A stretch of DNA of 61,462 nt from DATFYM01 sp035315065 (lineage in GTDB: Bacteria; Acidobacteriota; Terriglobia; UBA7540), in assembly GCA_035315065.1 (NCBI GenBank), contig DATFYM010000050.1:1-61462 (forward strand). The letters are read 5' to 3'. A program made the position numbers and the translations under genes. Position 1 is the first letter of the stretch. Each line of letters begins with the position of its first letter. Below, one piece after another: positions 34,005-42,718 of this stretch. A model generated the notes under the pieces. The model searched no databases. It had not been told where the DNA came from and saw nothing but the letters and a program-made list of their open reading frames with translations.

Positions 34005-34185
34005 TCGTACAACTTCGATTCCTCCGGCCGCCAAGCTCATCTCAAGCACCGCTACGCCGTTCTGATTTCGTACCGGGATGCGGCTGTTGCTGACCAGGTC
34101 GCCGGCCTCGACCCCAGCCCAAGGCAATGGAGTCGAAATACTCGCTTCCACCGCCTGCTCGGCGTGGTTGAAAAGGAAGAATCGT
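34005..34185 (-). pseudogene. Duplicated 3' fragment of the GH42 gene
   Basis: About 180 bases that match the 3' end of the GH42 gene at ~35045-35218 with scattered substitutions. Shared landmarks on the plus strand are CAAGCACTGCC/CAAGCACCGCT, CGTTCTGATTTCGTA, GCAATGGA(A/G)TCGAAAT and TGCTCGG(T/C)GTGGTTGAAAA. It has no start and is not an independent gene. The retropepsin/DUF5678 pair lies between the two copies. Confidence 0.8.
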
Positions 34186-34207
34186 CAACGTTGTCGCGGT
34201 GGGCTGT

Positions 34208-34591
34208 TTACAGCAGGGTGAGCTTGCGTGCTGGACCATCCAATTCCAGCCTCAATGAGTTGAGAACATCACGGCCGAGCAGAGCGTCGCCCGAGGTGGT
34301 CGGAACAAAACGAACAATTTGGGAATGCCCGCCGGCAACATCGAGTCGAGCCGCATACAAAGGTCTGAGCTTAGTCCTTCCGTCATAACCTGCTATTTCG
34401 ACTTCGTCGACTTCAAGCAGACCCAGCCGTTCGATTACATCGGCCGGAAGGCACGTCAAATCGGCTCCTGAATCGCACAGGGCAGACATTTCCACCGTCG
34501 GTTTCGCCAAATCAGAGGGGACAGAAACGGCAACCGTGAGAACCGGGGCCGGAGGCTCATGTTGGGTGCTGTACCCAAAGGTCAGCGTCAT
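34208..34591 (-). CDS. Retropepsin-like aspartic protease
   Basis: 127 residues. The single-domain aspartic protease signature is ALCDSGADLTCLPADVIERL (catalytic Asp in DSGA) with a second half ending DALLGRDVLN (the Ile/Leu-Gly-Arg-Asp motif). Such proteins act as dimers. It begins nine bases after the stop of the DUF5678 gene, so the pair forms an operon. The small pair recurs in bacteria and may be a toxin-like or processing module; substrate unknown. Confidence 0.85.
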   Translation of the reverse strand: MTLTFGYSTQHEPPAPVLTVAVSVPSDLAKPTVEMSALCDSGADLTCLPADVIERLGLLEVDEVEIAGYDGRTKLRPLYAARLDVAGGHSQIVRFVPTTSGDALLGRDVLNSLRLELDGPARKLTLL

Positions 34592-34600
34592 ATGGCGTGA

Positions 34601-34894
34601 TTACTTTGCGAGATGCGGCGAAGGTATTCGATAAACCTCACGCTTTCCCGCCAGCGGCATGAAGATGCGCTTGTACCCGAAGCGTCTGTAAACCCGCTCT
34701 GCCAGCGCCGAAAAGTCCTCATCGGAATCCAGGATTGAAGTGCCGATAATGGCGATGTAGCGGCCACTGTAAGTGTCTCGAATGTGCTGGCGGTTAGCGG
34801 CGACGTACCTCCGTTCCTCGAGAAAGAGTCGGAATCTCTGACGAGGTTCGTCGGCAACATCGGTTCCCGGGGATTTCAGAGCTTTACCTGGCAT
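34601..34894 (-). CDS. DUF5678-type small protein
   Basis: 97 residues, with the domain core SGRYIAIIGTSILDSDEDFS, AERVYRRFGYKRIFMPLAG, EVYRIPSPHL. DUF5678 proteins are commonly found next to retropepsin-like proteases. Function unknown. The first ~20 residues may not be part of the protein; later starts exist. Confidence 0.7.
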   Translation of the reverse strand: MPGKALKSPGTDVADEPRQRFRLFLEERRYVAANRQHIRDTYSGRYIAIIGTSILDSDEDFSALAERVYRRFGYKRIFMPLAGKREVYRIPSPHLAK

Positions 34895-35029
34895 CGTCCA
34901 AAGCCCAGCCTCAAGATGTTAACTGTACCACAGGTTCGTAGCGGGGCAAAGCCGGTTAGGTGGCTCCTCTTTCTCCTATGAGCGCCCACTTGCCCGCCGC
35001 CATGGCTACCGATTGTCTTCCCCCTTCTG

Positions 35030-37474
35030 TCACCGTGATGCGAGGCGCAAAACCTCGATTCCTCCCGCCGCCAGGCTCATCTCAAGCACTGCCCTGCCGT
35101 TCTGATTTCGTATGGCGATGGGGCTGTTGCTCGCAAGGTCGTCCGCTTCGGCCTCAGCCCACGGCAATGGAATCGAAATGCTCGCCTGCACCGCTTGCTC
35201 GGTGTGGTTGAAAATGAAGACCAGTTGATACCCGTCGCCGACCAGTCGCCGCACTTCCATCCCGCCTGGCGGGACCAGCGACAACAGCTCGCTCTGACTG
35301 CCTTCTGCCTTCCGCCCACTGCCTACTGTCTTGTCCTGACTGCCTACTGCCTTCTGCTTACTGCCTTCTGCTTCTTGCTTACTGCCTTCTGCTCCTTGCT
35401 TACTGCCTTCTGCTAGCCCGTGCCCTTCAGCCGAGACCTGCACTTCAGGCCTGACGCCCGCGAGCGCCAGTAGCAAGCGCTTCGTGGATTCCACATGATC
35501 TCGCTGGTAGCTGAGGGCGACAAACGAGCCGACCAGGATCGCCCTTCCCTTTCCTGCGGCATTCGCGACCACCGCCGGTTCGCCATCGGTGAACCGCGCC
35601 AGCACGGTTGCGCCCGGCAAAGGATCAAGCGCTTCTTCGAAACCCTCGGCAGCGACGTGCTCGCCCGGAGCGAGGCCAGTTGGGCCGGCGAGGCGAGCAG
35701 AAGAATCGATCACCAGTTGCGGCTTCTCCACCGGCGTAATCTGCTTTTCGCGAGCACCGAATACATCCGTCAAACCGTGACCGGGAACTACGGTGCTTGC
35801 GTGGCCTCGCTCATCGTTCCAAGCGAGGCGAGCCTCGGCCACCGCCGTGCCGCCGCCCTTTACGAATCGCTCCACGCCGCCGGCAACATCTCCGCCCAGC
35901 ATGACGGGAAAGGGCAGAAAGAGAACTTTGTACTGGGCGAGGCGGCCGTTGGCGACGTCCTCGGCGCTGACGAAGTCAACGGGTATGTTCTCCTCGAGGA
36001 AGGCGCGATGAAGACCCATCAGCGAGTCACGCTCGGCGTTGCCGAGTTTCGAAAGCGACGGTTCGGAGCCGCCGACCATGTAGGAAAGCCGATTGTAGAG
36101 GATCGCCACCTCGGCGGGCTCGGGCTTGGCGGCGAGAATCTCCGCTGCATTCTGCTCGATGACTTTGGCGGTTTCACCGGCGGCGCCGGCGCGGTCCGTG
36201 AGCGTGCCGTCGAGGTTAATCAAGCCATAACCGTTTGACTCGTAGCCCGAACTCATGGGATACCAGGCATAGACGGCAATTTCGCGCGCCCCGTGCGCGA
36301 CAACCTGCCACATCCAGAATTGTTCGTCGTGCGAGTCGACGAGGTCCGCGATGCGCATGCCCGTGACGCCCTGGCCGGCTTGCAGCTCGCCAATCCAGAA
36401 ACCCTTGCCGTAACTGTGGCCGGACGAGCGCGCGAAGTCGAGCGCCGCCGCCAACATCGGGTAGGGCCACGGGCGCGTCGACTCGGAGTGCTTGGGATAG
36501 AGCGACGTTCCGAAGAAGTCGGCGTTGGCGGCCATCTTCCAATCGTCAGGCTCGCCGTAGCCGTCGGTTGGCGAAGTGAACAGCGCGGGCGCGGCAGCGT
36601 GGCTGGTGACGGGATGAACGCGATCGGCGCTGCGAATCGCCTCGACGCGGGTCTTCAAGTCCCCTGCCAGCTTGTCGGCGATGAAGGCTCGCCAGTCGAG
36701 ATAATCCGTGAAGGAAAGAATCGTGGAGGCGCGGGGCGGCTCCACTTGGTCCCACCGCTCGAAACGCCGGTACCAGGCTTCGTTCAGAGCGCCGAGGGTG
36801 GAGTATTTCACTTTCAACCAGGCCCGGAAGCGCTCCTCGCTCGACCGGCAGAAGCAGAACTCAGGATTGGTGAGATAAGGAAACTCCGCCCAGTTCACGA
36901 CATGCGGCTCGCTCCACACGTCCCAACCGAAAAGCGCGCCTGACGGACCTGACCGGTTGGCGTCGCCGGAGAGCGCGGCGAGAAATCTCACGATCTCCGC
37001 GCGCACGCCCGCATGGTCGATACAGAAACCGGGCGCGGCCTCGGACCTGACCACGGCGCCGCTGCGATCGACGAAACGGCTGTCGGGGTAGCGCTCGCCG
37101 ACCCAGTCGGGCGCCGAGTCGAGATAGATCTGGACGATCACCCGCAGGCCGCGCTCCTGGGCCAGACGCAGCAGCAAGTCGAGATTTTCGAAGTGAAACT
37201 CGCCCGGTTTGGGCTCCGCCGTCGCCCAGTCCACCCAGCACTTGACCGTGTTGAAGCCTACCGACTTGATTTGATCGAGATCGTGGCCCCAGCGCTCGGC
37301 GCTGGTGGGGTCGAGACGCTCGAGCATGGGCGCGCGCGCCTTTCCCCCGCCGTACCAGACGGCCACCGGGAACATCGAGTTATCGGGGGATTGGGCGATT
37401 GAGCGATTGACCGGCAGGGATACCAAGACGGAGGCCAGTAACGAGATGACGATCGAGGACGGTAATCTCATCAA
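35030..37474 (-). CDS. Secreted GH42 beta-galactosidase-like glycoside hydrolase
   Basis: 814 residues with a signal peptide (IVISLLASVLVSLPVNRSIA). The GH42 barrel (about 35-400) has WDVWSEPHVVNW with the acid/base Glu and WIGELQAGQG with the nucleophile Glu. A trimerisation-like domain (about 400-620) and a beta C-terminal domain follow. Near residues 700-740 a linker reads EGSKQ, AEGSKQ, AVGSQ and similar; it is encoded by reversed CTGCCTTCTGC repeat DNA. Likely hydrolyses galactosides or galactans in the periplasm or outside. Its 3' end is duplicated downstream at 34005-34185. Confidence 0.88.
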   Translation of the reverse strand: MMRLPSSIVISLLASVLVSLPVNRSIAQSPDNSMFPVAVWYGGGKARAPMLERLDPTSAERWGHDLDQIKSVGFNTVKCWVDWATAEPKPGEFHFENLDLLLRLAQERGLRVIVQIYLDSAPDWVGERYPDSRFVDRSGAVVRSEAAPGFCIDHAGVRAEIVRFLAALSGDANRSGPSGALFGWDVWSEPHVVNWAEFPYLTNPEFCFCRSSEERFRAWLKVKYSTLGALNEAWYRRFERWDQVEPPRASTILSFTDYLDWRAFIADKLAGDLKTRVEAIRSADRVHPVTSHAAAPALFTSPTDGYGEPDDWKMAANADFFGTSLYPKHSESTRPWPYPMLAAALDFARSSGHSYGKGFWIGELQAGQGVTGMRIADLVDSHDEQFWMWQVVAHGAREIAVYAWYPMSSGYESNGYGLINLDGTLTDRAGAAGETAKVIEQNAAEILAAKPEPAEVAILYNRLSYMVGGSEPSLSKLGNAERDSLMGLHRAFLEENIPVDFVSAEDVANGRLAQYKVLFLPFPVMLGGDVAGGVERFVKGGGTAVAEARLAWNDERGHASTVVPGHGLTDVFGAREKQITPVEKPQLVIDSSARLAGPTGLAPGEHVAAEGFEEALDPLPGATVLARFTDGEPAVVANAAGKGRAILVGSFVALSYQRDHVESTKRLLLALAGVRPEVQVSAEGHGLAEGSKQGAEGSKQEAEGSKQKAVGSQDKTVGSGRKAEGSQSELLSLVPPGGMEVRRLVGDGYQLVFIFNHTEQAVQASISIPLPWAEAEADDLASNSPIAIRNQNGRAVLEMSLAAGGIEVLRLASR
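35290..35415. repeat. CTGCCTTCTGC/TTACTGCC word array inside the GH42 gene
   Basis: Roughly ten degenerate copies of an eleven-base CTGCCT(T/A)CTGC word, for example CTGACTGCCTACTGCCTTCT and TTGCTTACTGCCTTCTGC. Read on the minus strand they encode the EGSKQ-type linker. The same word family is intergenic at 19684-19925 and 32378-32418. Confidence 0.9.
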
Positions 37475-37577
37475 CTTTTGCTTTGACAGAATTTATACGT
37501 TAAATTAACAGAAGAATGAATAACCATCCCATAAAATCGGCGGCAGAATTGCCGATTGGAAAACCAGAGTGGCGTTA

Positions 37578-37883
37578 CTATTCGAGATTGCCTTGCTCAA
37601 TGGTGACGTTCTCTCGCACGATCAGCCGGTGTGGCGCCAACTCGAGCAGTTTAGGAAGCACCCGGCTGACATGTTCCTCGAAATCCACAAAGACGATGAC
37701 GACAGGGAGATTGCCCCCGGCATCCACGAGGCTGGACGTGTGAACCCGATTCCTGCCGTTGAAACCCGCGACCGCGTGGAAGGCACTGGCCCCGGCTACG
37801 TTTTCACGCCGCAGCATCTGCAGGATTTGATTCCACTTGTCGGACTCGTTCAGGTACATCGTGACTTGGACGGCGGTGTTCAT
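37578..37883 (-). CDS. DUF190 protein, CrcB-associated
   Basis: 102 residues from the ATG at 37883. It has VQVTMYLNESDKWNQILQML, ENVAGASAFHAVAGFNG and PVVIVFVDFEEHVSRVLPKL, the ferredoxin-like/PII-like DUF190 fold. It lies 14 bases after crcB and is probably transcribed with it under the fluoride riboswitch. Likely a regulatory partner of CrcB; no biochemical role known to me. Confidence 0.9.
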   Translation of the reverse strand: MNTAVQVTMYLNESDKWNQILQMLRRENVAGASAFHAVAGFNGRNRVHTSSLVDAGGNLPVVIVFVDFEEHVSRVLPKLLELAPHRLIVRENVTIEQGNLE

Positions 37884-37897
37884 TGGAGGCCTTCTCG

Positions 37898-38272
37898 TTA
37901 GAGACTTCGGGCCAGCACGGCACCCAGTATTACCGCAATCAGGCACACGACCGTCGAAGCCAGAATATTCAGAGCGGCGAACACGAATTGCCCTTTCTCA
38001 AACATTGCGAATGTCTCAAAGGCGTAGCTGGAGTACGTGGAATATGTCGCGCAGAAGCCCACGGCGACGAAGAGGCGCCACCGGGGGTCTGCGAGCACGC
38101 GCTCGCTCGTCCAGATCAGGAAAAAACCAATGATGAAGCTGGCAGAGACGTTGATGATGAGCGTGCCTAAAGGAAAGGTCGATGGGACGAGCTTGGCGAC
38201 ATACTGCGCCACGAAATAACGAAGGTTCGCGCCGATAACTGCACCGAGTGAAATCAGCAATACCGTTTGCAA
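37898..38272 (-). CDS. crcB: Fluoride ion channel CrcB/Fluc
   Basis: 124 residues, four transmembrane helices: LISLGAVIGANLRYFVAQYV, GTLIINVSASFIIGFFLIWT with the family Asn, GFCATYSTYSSYAFETF with the Thr-Tyr-Ser-Thr-Tyr sodium/fluoride track, and NILASTVVCLIAVILGAVLA. Dual-topology dimer exporting fluoride. The start is a TTG at 38272 behind GGAG. It is preceded directly by a fluoride riboswitch. Confidence 0.95.
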   Translation of the reverse strand: MQTVLLISLGAVIGANLRYFVAQYVAKLVPSTFPLGTLIINVSASFIIGFFLIWTSERVLADPRWRLFVAVGFCATYSTYSSYAFETFAMFEKGQFVFAALNILASTVVCLIAVILGAVLARSL

Positions 38273-38294
38273 GGCAGACTCCAGTTCGTAGAAT

Positions 38295-38343
38295 GGTAGG
38301 AGTCATCGGCCCTCGCAGGCGGTTTTGGCGAACTCCATCGCCG
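38295..38343 (-). promoter_or_regulatory. Fluoride (crcB) riboswitch
   Basis: On the minus strand the sequence reads GGCGATGGAGTTCGCC, then AAAACCGCC, then GCCGATGACTCCTAC, which are the conserved blocks of the fluoride aptamer in order, including the pseudoknot partner. It ends 22 bases before the crcB start and overlaps no gene. It should turn crcB on when fluoride is present. Whether control is at transcription or translation I cannot tell. Confidence 0.95.
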
Positions 38344-38477
38344 TCAGATTCCAAATTTAACTCTTTCCGGCGGCATAAGCAAGACCCCGTTGTGTGTCGC
38401 GTAAAACTGGTGAGCTTTGGGAGGTCGCCAGGCCCGATTGCTAATGAGGTAGACACGCTCGCATGAGTTGCTCCATC

Positions 38478-39038
38478 TCATTTCAGCCCGAGCTTCTTAC
38501 CAGCCGCCAGCAGACGGATTGCCTCGCGAAGGCGTTTCTGCTTGGTTTCCTCACGTTTGGCGGAATCGATCCAACCGATGTATGCCCGTCGATGTGATGG
38601 CGGCAACTGCTCGAAGTAGTTCCACGCCGCATTGGCCTTTAATTGTGTCTCGATATAAGACGGAATCACCGACACTGATGGGCGTGGGGCGTCGCCGCTT
38701 CGGCTCGTAGGGGCCCGCTCCAATCCCGGTGGTGCCAGTAACCCGTGCGCCTTGAGGTCCGAGTAGCGTCGGCGATTGATTGTCGACCACTTGCTGGTGG
38801 GCTTTCGTGGCGTGAACTTGCGGGCGTACCGATCGTCATCGAGACGTTTCACCAGGCTGTCGATCCATCCAAAGCACAGCGCCTCGCGGACCGAGTCCTC
38901 GTAAGGGATCGACTTGACTAGGGTGTGGTCTTTATAGAACAGGAGCCAGACCCCGGGACTCGACGCGTGGTGCTCTCCCAACCATGTCCGCCATTGTTGG
39001 CGATTCCGAACCTCCAACGTTATGAGTTCCGTCGTCAT
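38478..39038 (-). CDS. YdeI/OmpD-associated family protein
   Basis: 186 residues. WLGEHHASSPGVWLLFYK, EDSVREALCFGWIDSLVKRL, RKFTPRKPTSKWSTINRRR and HRRAYIGWIDSAKREETKQK are the family landmarks, and the C-terminus is the usual basic helix. Related proteins were linked to bacteriocin or antimicrobial-peptide resistance in enterobacteria; the biochemical function is unclear. Confidence 0.88.
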   Translation of the reverse strand: MTTELITLEVRNRQQWRTWLGEHHASSPGVWLLFYKDHTLVKSIPYEDSVREALCFGWIDSLVKRLDDDRYARKFTPRKPTSKWSTINRRRYSDLKAHGLLAPPGLERAPTSRSGDAPRPSVSVIPSYIETQLKANAAWNYFEQLPPSHRRAYIGWIDSAKREETKQKRLREAIRLLAAGKKLGLK

Positions 39039-39103
39039 GCCGTTGCTTCAACCACGCTAAGAACCCGTTTGCTCAGATGCTGAAATAAATAGCCTCACAC
39101 GGC

Positions 39104-40852
39104 TTACTTTTTCAAGTTGAACCCGACCGGAAAGGTTCCGACGGTGACGGGTAGCTTGCCCTGAAACGGAATCTCCCCAAACAAGGCGCGAATCATCGCC
39201 GCCTCCGCGCCGGGATAAAACTCAAATGCCAGCGCGTAGCTCGGCAGCTCCGGAATGTAATTGAGGAGATAGGGGCTGCCGAACAACGCGAAGACGAAAG
39301 GCCCGTCGTGGTGCGCGATCGATCGCAGCAGGTCCTGCTGGGGTTCGCTCAGTCCGATCGATCCCTTGTAGGACGCGATGCGGACGGAGCACGAAACCAC
39401 CACGGCGCGCGTGACGCCGGCGAGTTGGCGGATGAGATCGGCCGCATTGCGGGTGATCATGGGGCCAACCTGGGCGAAGAGCGTTCTGGGATGGCGCTTC
39501 ATAAACTCGGCGCGGAAAGTAAGGCCTGGCGAGCTGGAAAACCCCGGGTTGTCGGTATCGACGAAGTTCAAGAGCAGCGCCTGATCGCCAGGATCAATCC
39601 GTAGGGGAATGGCGTGCCTCTCGTCTTTGACCAGGGTCAGCGCGTCCTCCATAATCTCGTCCGACTTCTGCTCGGCGGCGCGCGTACCCACCAGCGTGTC
39701 TACCTGGTTGAGATCGGGCCCGCGCTGGCCGTTTTCGACATTGAGCCCCTCCCACGCCTTGGCCGAAAGCAGACGCCGCACCGACTGGTCGAGCCGCTCC
39801 ACCGTAAGGTCGCCCGTGGCGACGGCCGCATGAAGCGCAGCGAAGGCCCCGGGGATATCGGCAGGCTCCAGGGCCACGTCGGCGCCGGCCTCGATGGCCC
39901 TCACCGCAGCCTGATCGGCGCCGAAGTTAGCCGAGATGGCGTGCATCACCAGGGCGTCGGTGAACACCAGGCCCTGAAAGCCGAGGTCGTGACGCAGGAG
40001 TTTGGTGGTGATGGCCGGAGAGAGGGAAGCAGGCAATCCCGGGGTCTTCTCAAACTGCGGCAGGTAAATGTGCGCGGTCATCACCGAATCCACGCCCGCC
40101 TTGATGGCCGCCTCGAAAGGAGGCAGTTCGATCAGATTCAGGCGCGCGCGATCGAAGTTGATCACCGGCAACTCCAGGTGCGAATCGACGCTGGTGTCGC
40201 CGTGACCGGGGAAGTGCTTGGCGGTGGCCAGGATGCCGTTCTCCTGGGTGCCTTTCACGTAGGCCTGGGCGAAATCGCCCACCGAAGTTGGGTTCTCACC
40301 GAAGGAGCGAATGTTGATGATGGGATTCTGCGGATTATTGTTGACGTCGACCACCGGATAGAAGTTGACGTTGACGCCCATGGCCTTCGCTTCGCGCGCG
40401 GTGAAGGTGGCGGCGTCGTAAGCGTACTGGACCTTGCCGGTAGCGCCGATGGCCATGCCGCGTGGAAATCGCGTGGCGCCGGGGAACTCGTATCCCACGC
40501 CGCCCTCGAAATCCGCGGTAATCAGGAGCGGCACCTGGGCAAGCTGTTGCATGCGACTGATCAGATACGCCGCGGAGATGGGATTCCCGCCGCTGTAACC
40601 CTCGATGTGGTAGCCGCCGACGTGGTATTTCTGGATGTTGTCCTTGATCCTCTGGAACTCGGCGCCTCCGAGGTTAGTGAAAACGCCCGAAGCCACCGGG
40701 AAAATCACCTGCCCGATCCTTTCGTCGAGGGTCATGTGGGCGAGCGTCTGGTCCACCCATGATTGTTGTTCCGGCGTAAGCTTGACCTGGGAGTAACATG
40801 GGGCCGCTGACACGAGCACGACGGTGATCACGAAGTACACGAAAGTTTTCAT
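39104..40852 (-). CDS. GH3 beta-N-acetylhexosaminidase-like, secreted
   Basis: 582 residues from the ATG at 40852. Signal peptide VYFVITVVLVSAAPCYS. The GH3 barrel has IGQVIFPV, TADFEGGVGYEF, AKHFPGHGDTSVDSHLELP (the NagZ-type His/Asp loop) and VFTDALVMHAI with the nucleophile Asp. A second, C-terminal domain of ~220 residues is present, longer than cytoplasmic NagZ. It lies upstream of nothing on its strand but directly after a SIS-domain amino-sugar gene, so peptidoglycan or chitin amino-sugar release is likely. An ATG further upstream at 40900 falls in the adjacent repeat and is not used here. Confidence 0.88.
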   Translation of the reverse strand: MKTFVYFVITVVLVSAAPCYSQVKLTPEQQSWVDQTLAHMTLDERIGQVIFPVASGVFTNLGGAEFQRIKDNIQKYHVGGYHIEGYSGGNPISAAYLISRMQQLAQVPLLITADFEGGVGYEFPGATRFPRGMAIGATGKVQYAYDAATFTAREAKAMGVNVNFYPVVDVNNNPQNPIINIRSFGENPTSVGDFAQAYVKGTQENGILATAKHFPGHGDTSVDSHLELPVINFDRARLNLIELPPFEAAIKAGVDSVMTAHIYLPQFEKTPGLPASLSPAITTKLLRHDLGFQGLVFTDALVMHAISANFGADQAAVRAIEAGADVALEPADIPGAFAALHAAVATGDLTVERLDQSVRRLLSAKAWEGLNVENGQRGPDLNQVDTLVGTRAAEQKSDEIMEDALTLVKDERHAIPLRIDPGDQALLLNFVDTDNPGFSSSPGLTFRAEFMKRHPRTLFAQVGPMITRNAADLIRQLAGVTRAVVVSCSVRIASYKGSIGLSEPQQDLLRSIAHHDGPFVFALFGSPYLLNYIPELPSYALAFEFYPGAEAAMIRALFGEIPFQGKLPVTVGTFPVGFNLKK

Positions 40853-40869
40853 TTCGGATTTGTTCCTCG

Positions 40870-41048
40870 AAGGAGTGAAGGGTAAAAGGGTAAAGGGCAA
40901 AGGGTGAAGCCCGATCAGCTTTCAGCGAGGAAGCGCTTTCTTGCTGAGGGCTGACCGCTGATAGCTGATGGCCCTTTACCCTTTACCCTTCACCCTTTAC
41001 CCTTTATTCTCCACTCCTTCGTCATTCATAATTCAGCATTCATCATTT
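40870..41048. repeat. Nested word hairpin, GGGTAAAGGG around CAGC/GCTGA
   Basis: The outer left arm carries AGGGTAAAAGGGTAAAGGGC and the outer right arm CCCTTTACCCTTTACCCTTC. Inside is a second hairpin made of GATCAGCTTTCAGC and GCTGATAGCTGATGGC. 41014-41048 adds TCATTCATAATTCAGCATTC. It fills the gap between the SIS gene and GH3. An outer arm of the same family occurs at 55890-55935. Confidence 0.85.
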
Positions 41049-41053
41049 CGCCT

Positions 41054-42088
41054 TCAGACCGTTCTCGTCACAATCTGCAACGACCGCGGCTTATCCGGAT
41101 CAATCCCCTTCACTTCCGCCAGCCGCGCGGCGAAAATCTGGCCGGGGACGATGTACGGAATGGGCGTGTAGAGTTCCGGGATCGACTCCGGCAGACGGAT
41201 CACGCGCGTCGCAGCCGGCAGATGAGCTGCGGCGGACGAGAACACAATGGTCTCCGCGCCCAGTTTCCCCAGTCGCGCCACCAGCCGTTTCATGTCAGGG
41301 AACGTCTTGCCGGGCGGCATCAGGAGTAGCACCGGAAAACCGCGTTCCACCATCGCGATGGGTCCATGAAGGAAGTCGGCGGACGAGAATCGTTCGGCCA
41401 CCACGTAGCAGGTTTCCATCAGTTTCAGTGCCAGCTCGAAGGCGTTAGCTTGATTGAGCCCACGCGCCACCACGATGCACTGCCGCATATAACGATATCG
41501 TTCGACAAGTTGCTGTAGCGGTTCCGCCAGCGCCAGCGTTGCCTCGACGTGGTCCGGGATGGCGCTGACTTCGCTGAGCGTGATGTGCGGGCCCAGCGCC
41601 GAGGCCAGGAGGTAGAGCAGCATCAACTGACCGGTATACGTCTTGGTGGCAGCGACGGAGCGCTGGCGGCCCGCGCGAACCAGGAAAACATCGTCCACGA
41701 GGCCGGTCATGGTGGAATGCCGCTCGTTGGTGATGCCGACCGTATAGGCCCCGCGGCGCCGCGCGGACTCGAGCACCAGGTTGATGTCCGTGCCCTCGCC
41801 GGATTGTGAGATCCCCACCACCAGCGCCTGCCGCAGATCGAGCGTGGCGTGATAGAGAGTGTGGATGGACGGTGCGGCCAGCGAGACTGGAATGCCCGTG
41901 GTGAGTTCGAAAAGGTAGCGTCCAAAGGTGGCGGCATTGTCGGAAGTGCCGCGGGCTACGAGAACGATCAGCCGGAAGTTCTGCTGGGCGGCAAAGCGCT
42001 TGAACTCCAGGGCGTGCTCGCGCTCGGCTTCGAGGGTTCGCTTCAGGGCCTGCGGTTGCTCCAAGATTTCCTGCATCATGAGTGACAT
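41054..42088 (-). CDS. SIS-domain aminosugar isomerase/deaminase (AgaS/NagB-II type)
   Basis: 345 residues from the ATG at 42088. Two SIS domains, as in the isomerase half of GlmS but without the glutaminase half. VARGTSDNAATFGRYLFEL, GISQSGEGTDINLVLESARR, SVAATKTYTGQLMLLYLLAS and ADFLHGPIAMVERGFPVLLL are typical. Likely converts glucosamine 6-phosphate to fructose 6-phosphate plus ammonia, feeding sugars released by the neighbouring GH3 enzyme into glycolysis. Confidence 0.88.
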   Translation of the reverse strand: MSLMMQEILEQPQALKRTLEAEREHALEFKRFAAQQNFRLIVLVARGTSDNAATFGRYLFELTTGIPVSLAAPSIHTLYHATLDLRQALVVGISQSGEGTDINLVLESARRRGAYTVGITNERHSTMTGLVDDVFLVRAGRQRSVAATKTYTGQLMLLYLLASALGPHITLSEVSAIPDHVEATLALAEPLQQLVERYRYMRQCIVVARGLNQANAFELALKLMETCYVVAERFSSADFLHGPIAMVERGFPVLLLMPPGKTFPDMKRLVARLGKLGAETIVFSSAAAHLPAATRVIRLPESIPELYTPIPYIVPGQIFAARLAEVKGIDPDKPRSLQIVTRTV

Positions 42089-42422
42089 TGATTCACCTGC
42101 CTTGCCGCGCAGCAAATTGCCGGCGACTAGGAGCGTATTGTAACTGATTGTGACTCACCGGGGTGGGGGAATTGCCGATTGCAGATTGGTCTTGACCGAA
42201 GCGAAGGATTGACGACTAGAAGAGAAGACGCAAGCCAGACTGGTTATTTCGGAACCGCCTCTTGATGGTCGCCCTTTATCCGCCTTGGGGCTGTATTTAC
42301 TCGGAGCTGAACTCAACTGACGGAGATGCTCTAAACCTTTTTCAACACGAACCCGTTGAAAGTGCCCAGAATGACACCTTGTTGACATGAACCGAAATCC
42401 ATCGCACAATATTTACACTGGC
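42089..42422. other. Intergenic stretch before tRNA-Phe
   Basis: 334 bases with no gene. 42165-42230 carries words GATTGCAGATTGG and GATTGACGACTAGAAGAG, the same family as the hairpin at 44858-44997. The tRNA promoter should lie near 42370-42410 (TTGACA at 42382). Confidence 0.4.
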
Positions 42423-42498
42423 GCCGCGGTAGCTCAGGTGGTAGAGCGCAGCCCTGAAAAGGCTGGCGTCGGCGGTTCAACTCCGTCCCGCGGCACCA
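42423..42498 (+). tRNA. tRNA-Phe (anticodon GAA)
   Basis: Acceptor GCCGCGG pairs perfectly with CCGCGGC. D arm GCTC/GAGC, anticodon stem CAGCC/GGCTG with loop CTGAAAA giving GAA, T loop GTTCAACTC, encoded CCA end. Confidence 0.96.
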
Positions 42499-42718
42499 TC
42501 TACCTTGCGGTTGAGTTGCCCGCTTTGGCAGGTCCGTACCCCGGGTGCGACGAAGGCTGGACGCTCGCTTCGAACGGCGCGCCGCCATGGCCCGGGCCTC
42601 TCGCGGCGGTGGTTGGCTCCGGTTTTTCTTGACTATCCGGCAACGCTTGCGTGACAATACCAACTTCGGTAGGCAGTGTGCGCGATCAATCTGACACGGA
42701 ATTGGGGGTGTGCGCCGT

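Noticed and set aside
39614..40762. 382-codon plus-strand frame opposite the GH3 gene
   Set aside because: Antisense shadow of a well-supported glycoside hydrolase; no recognisable motif.
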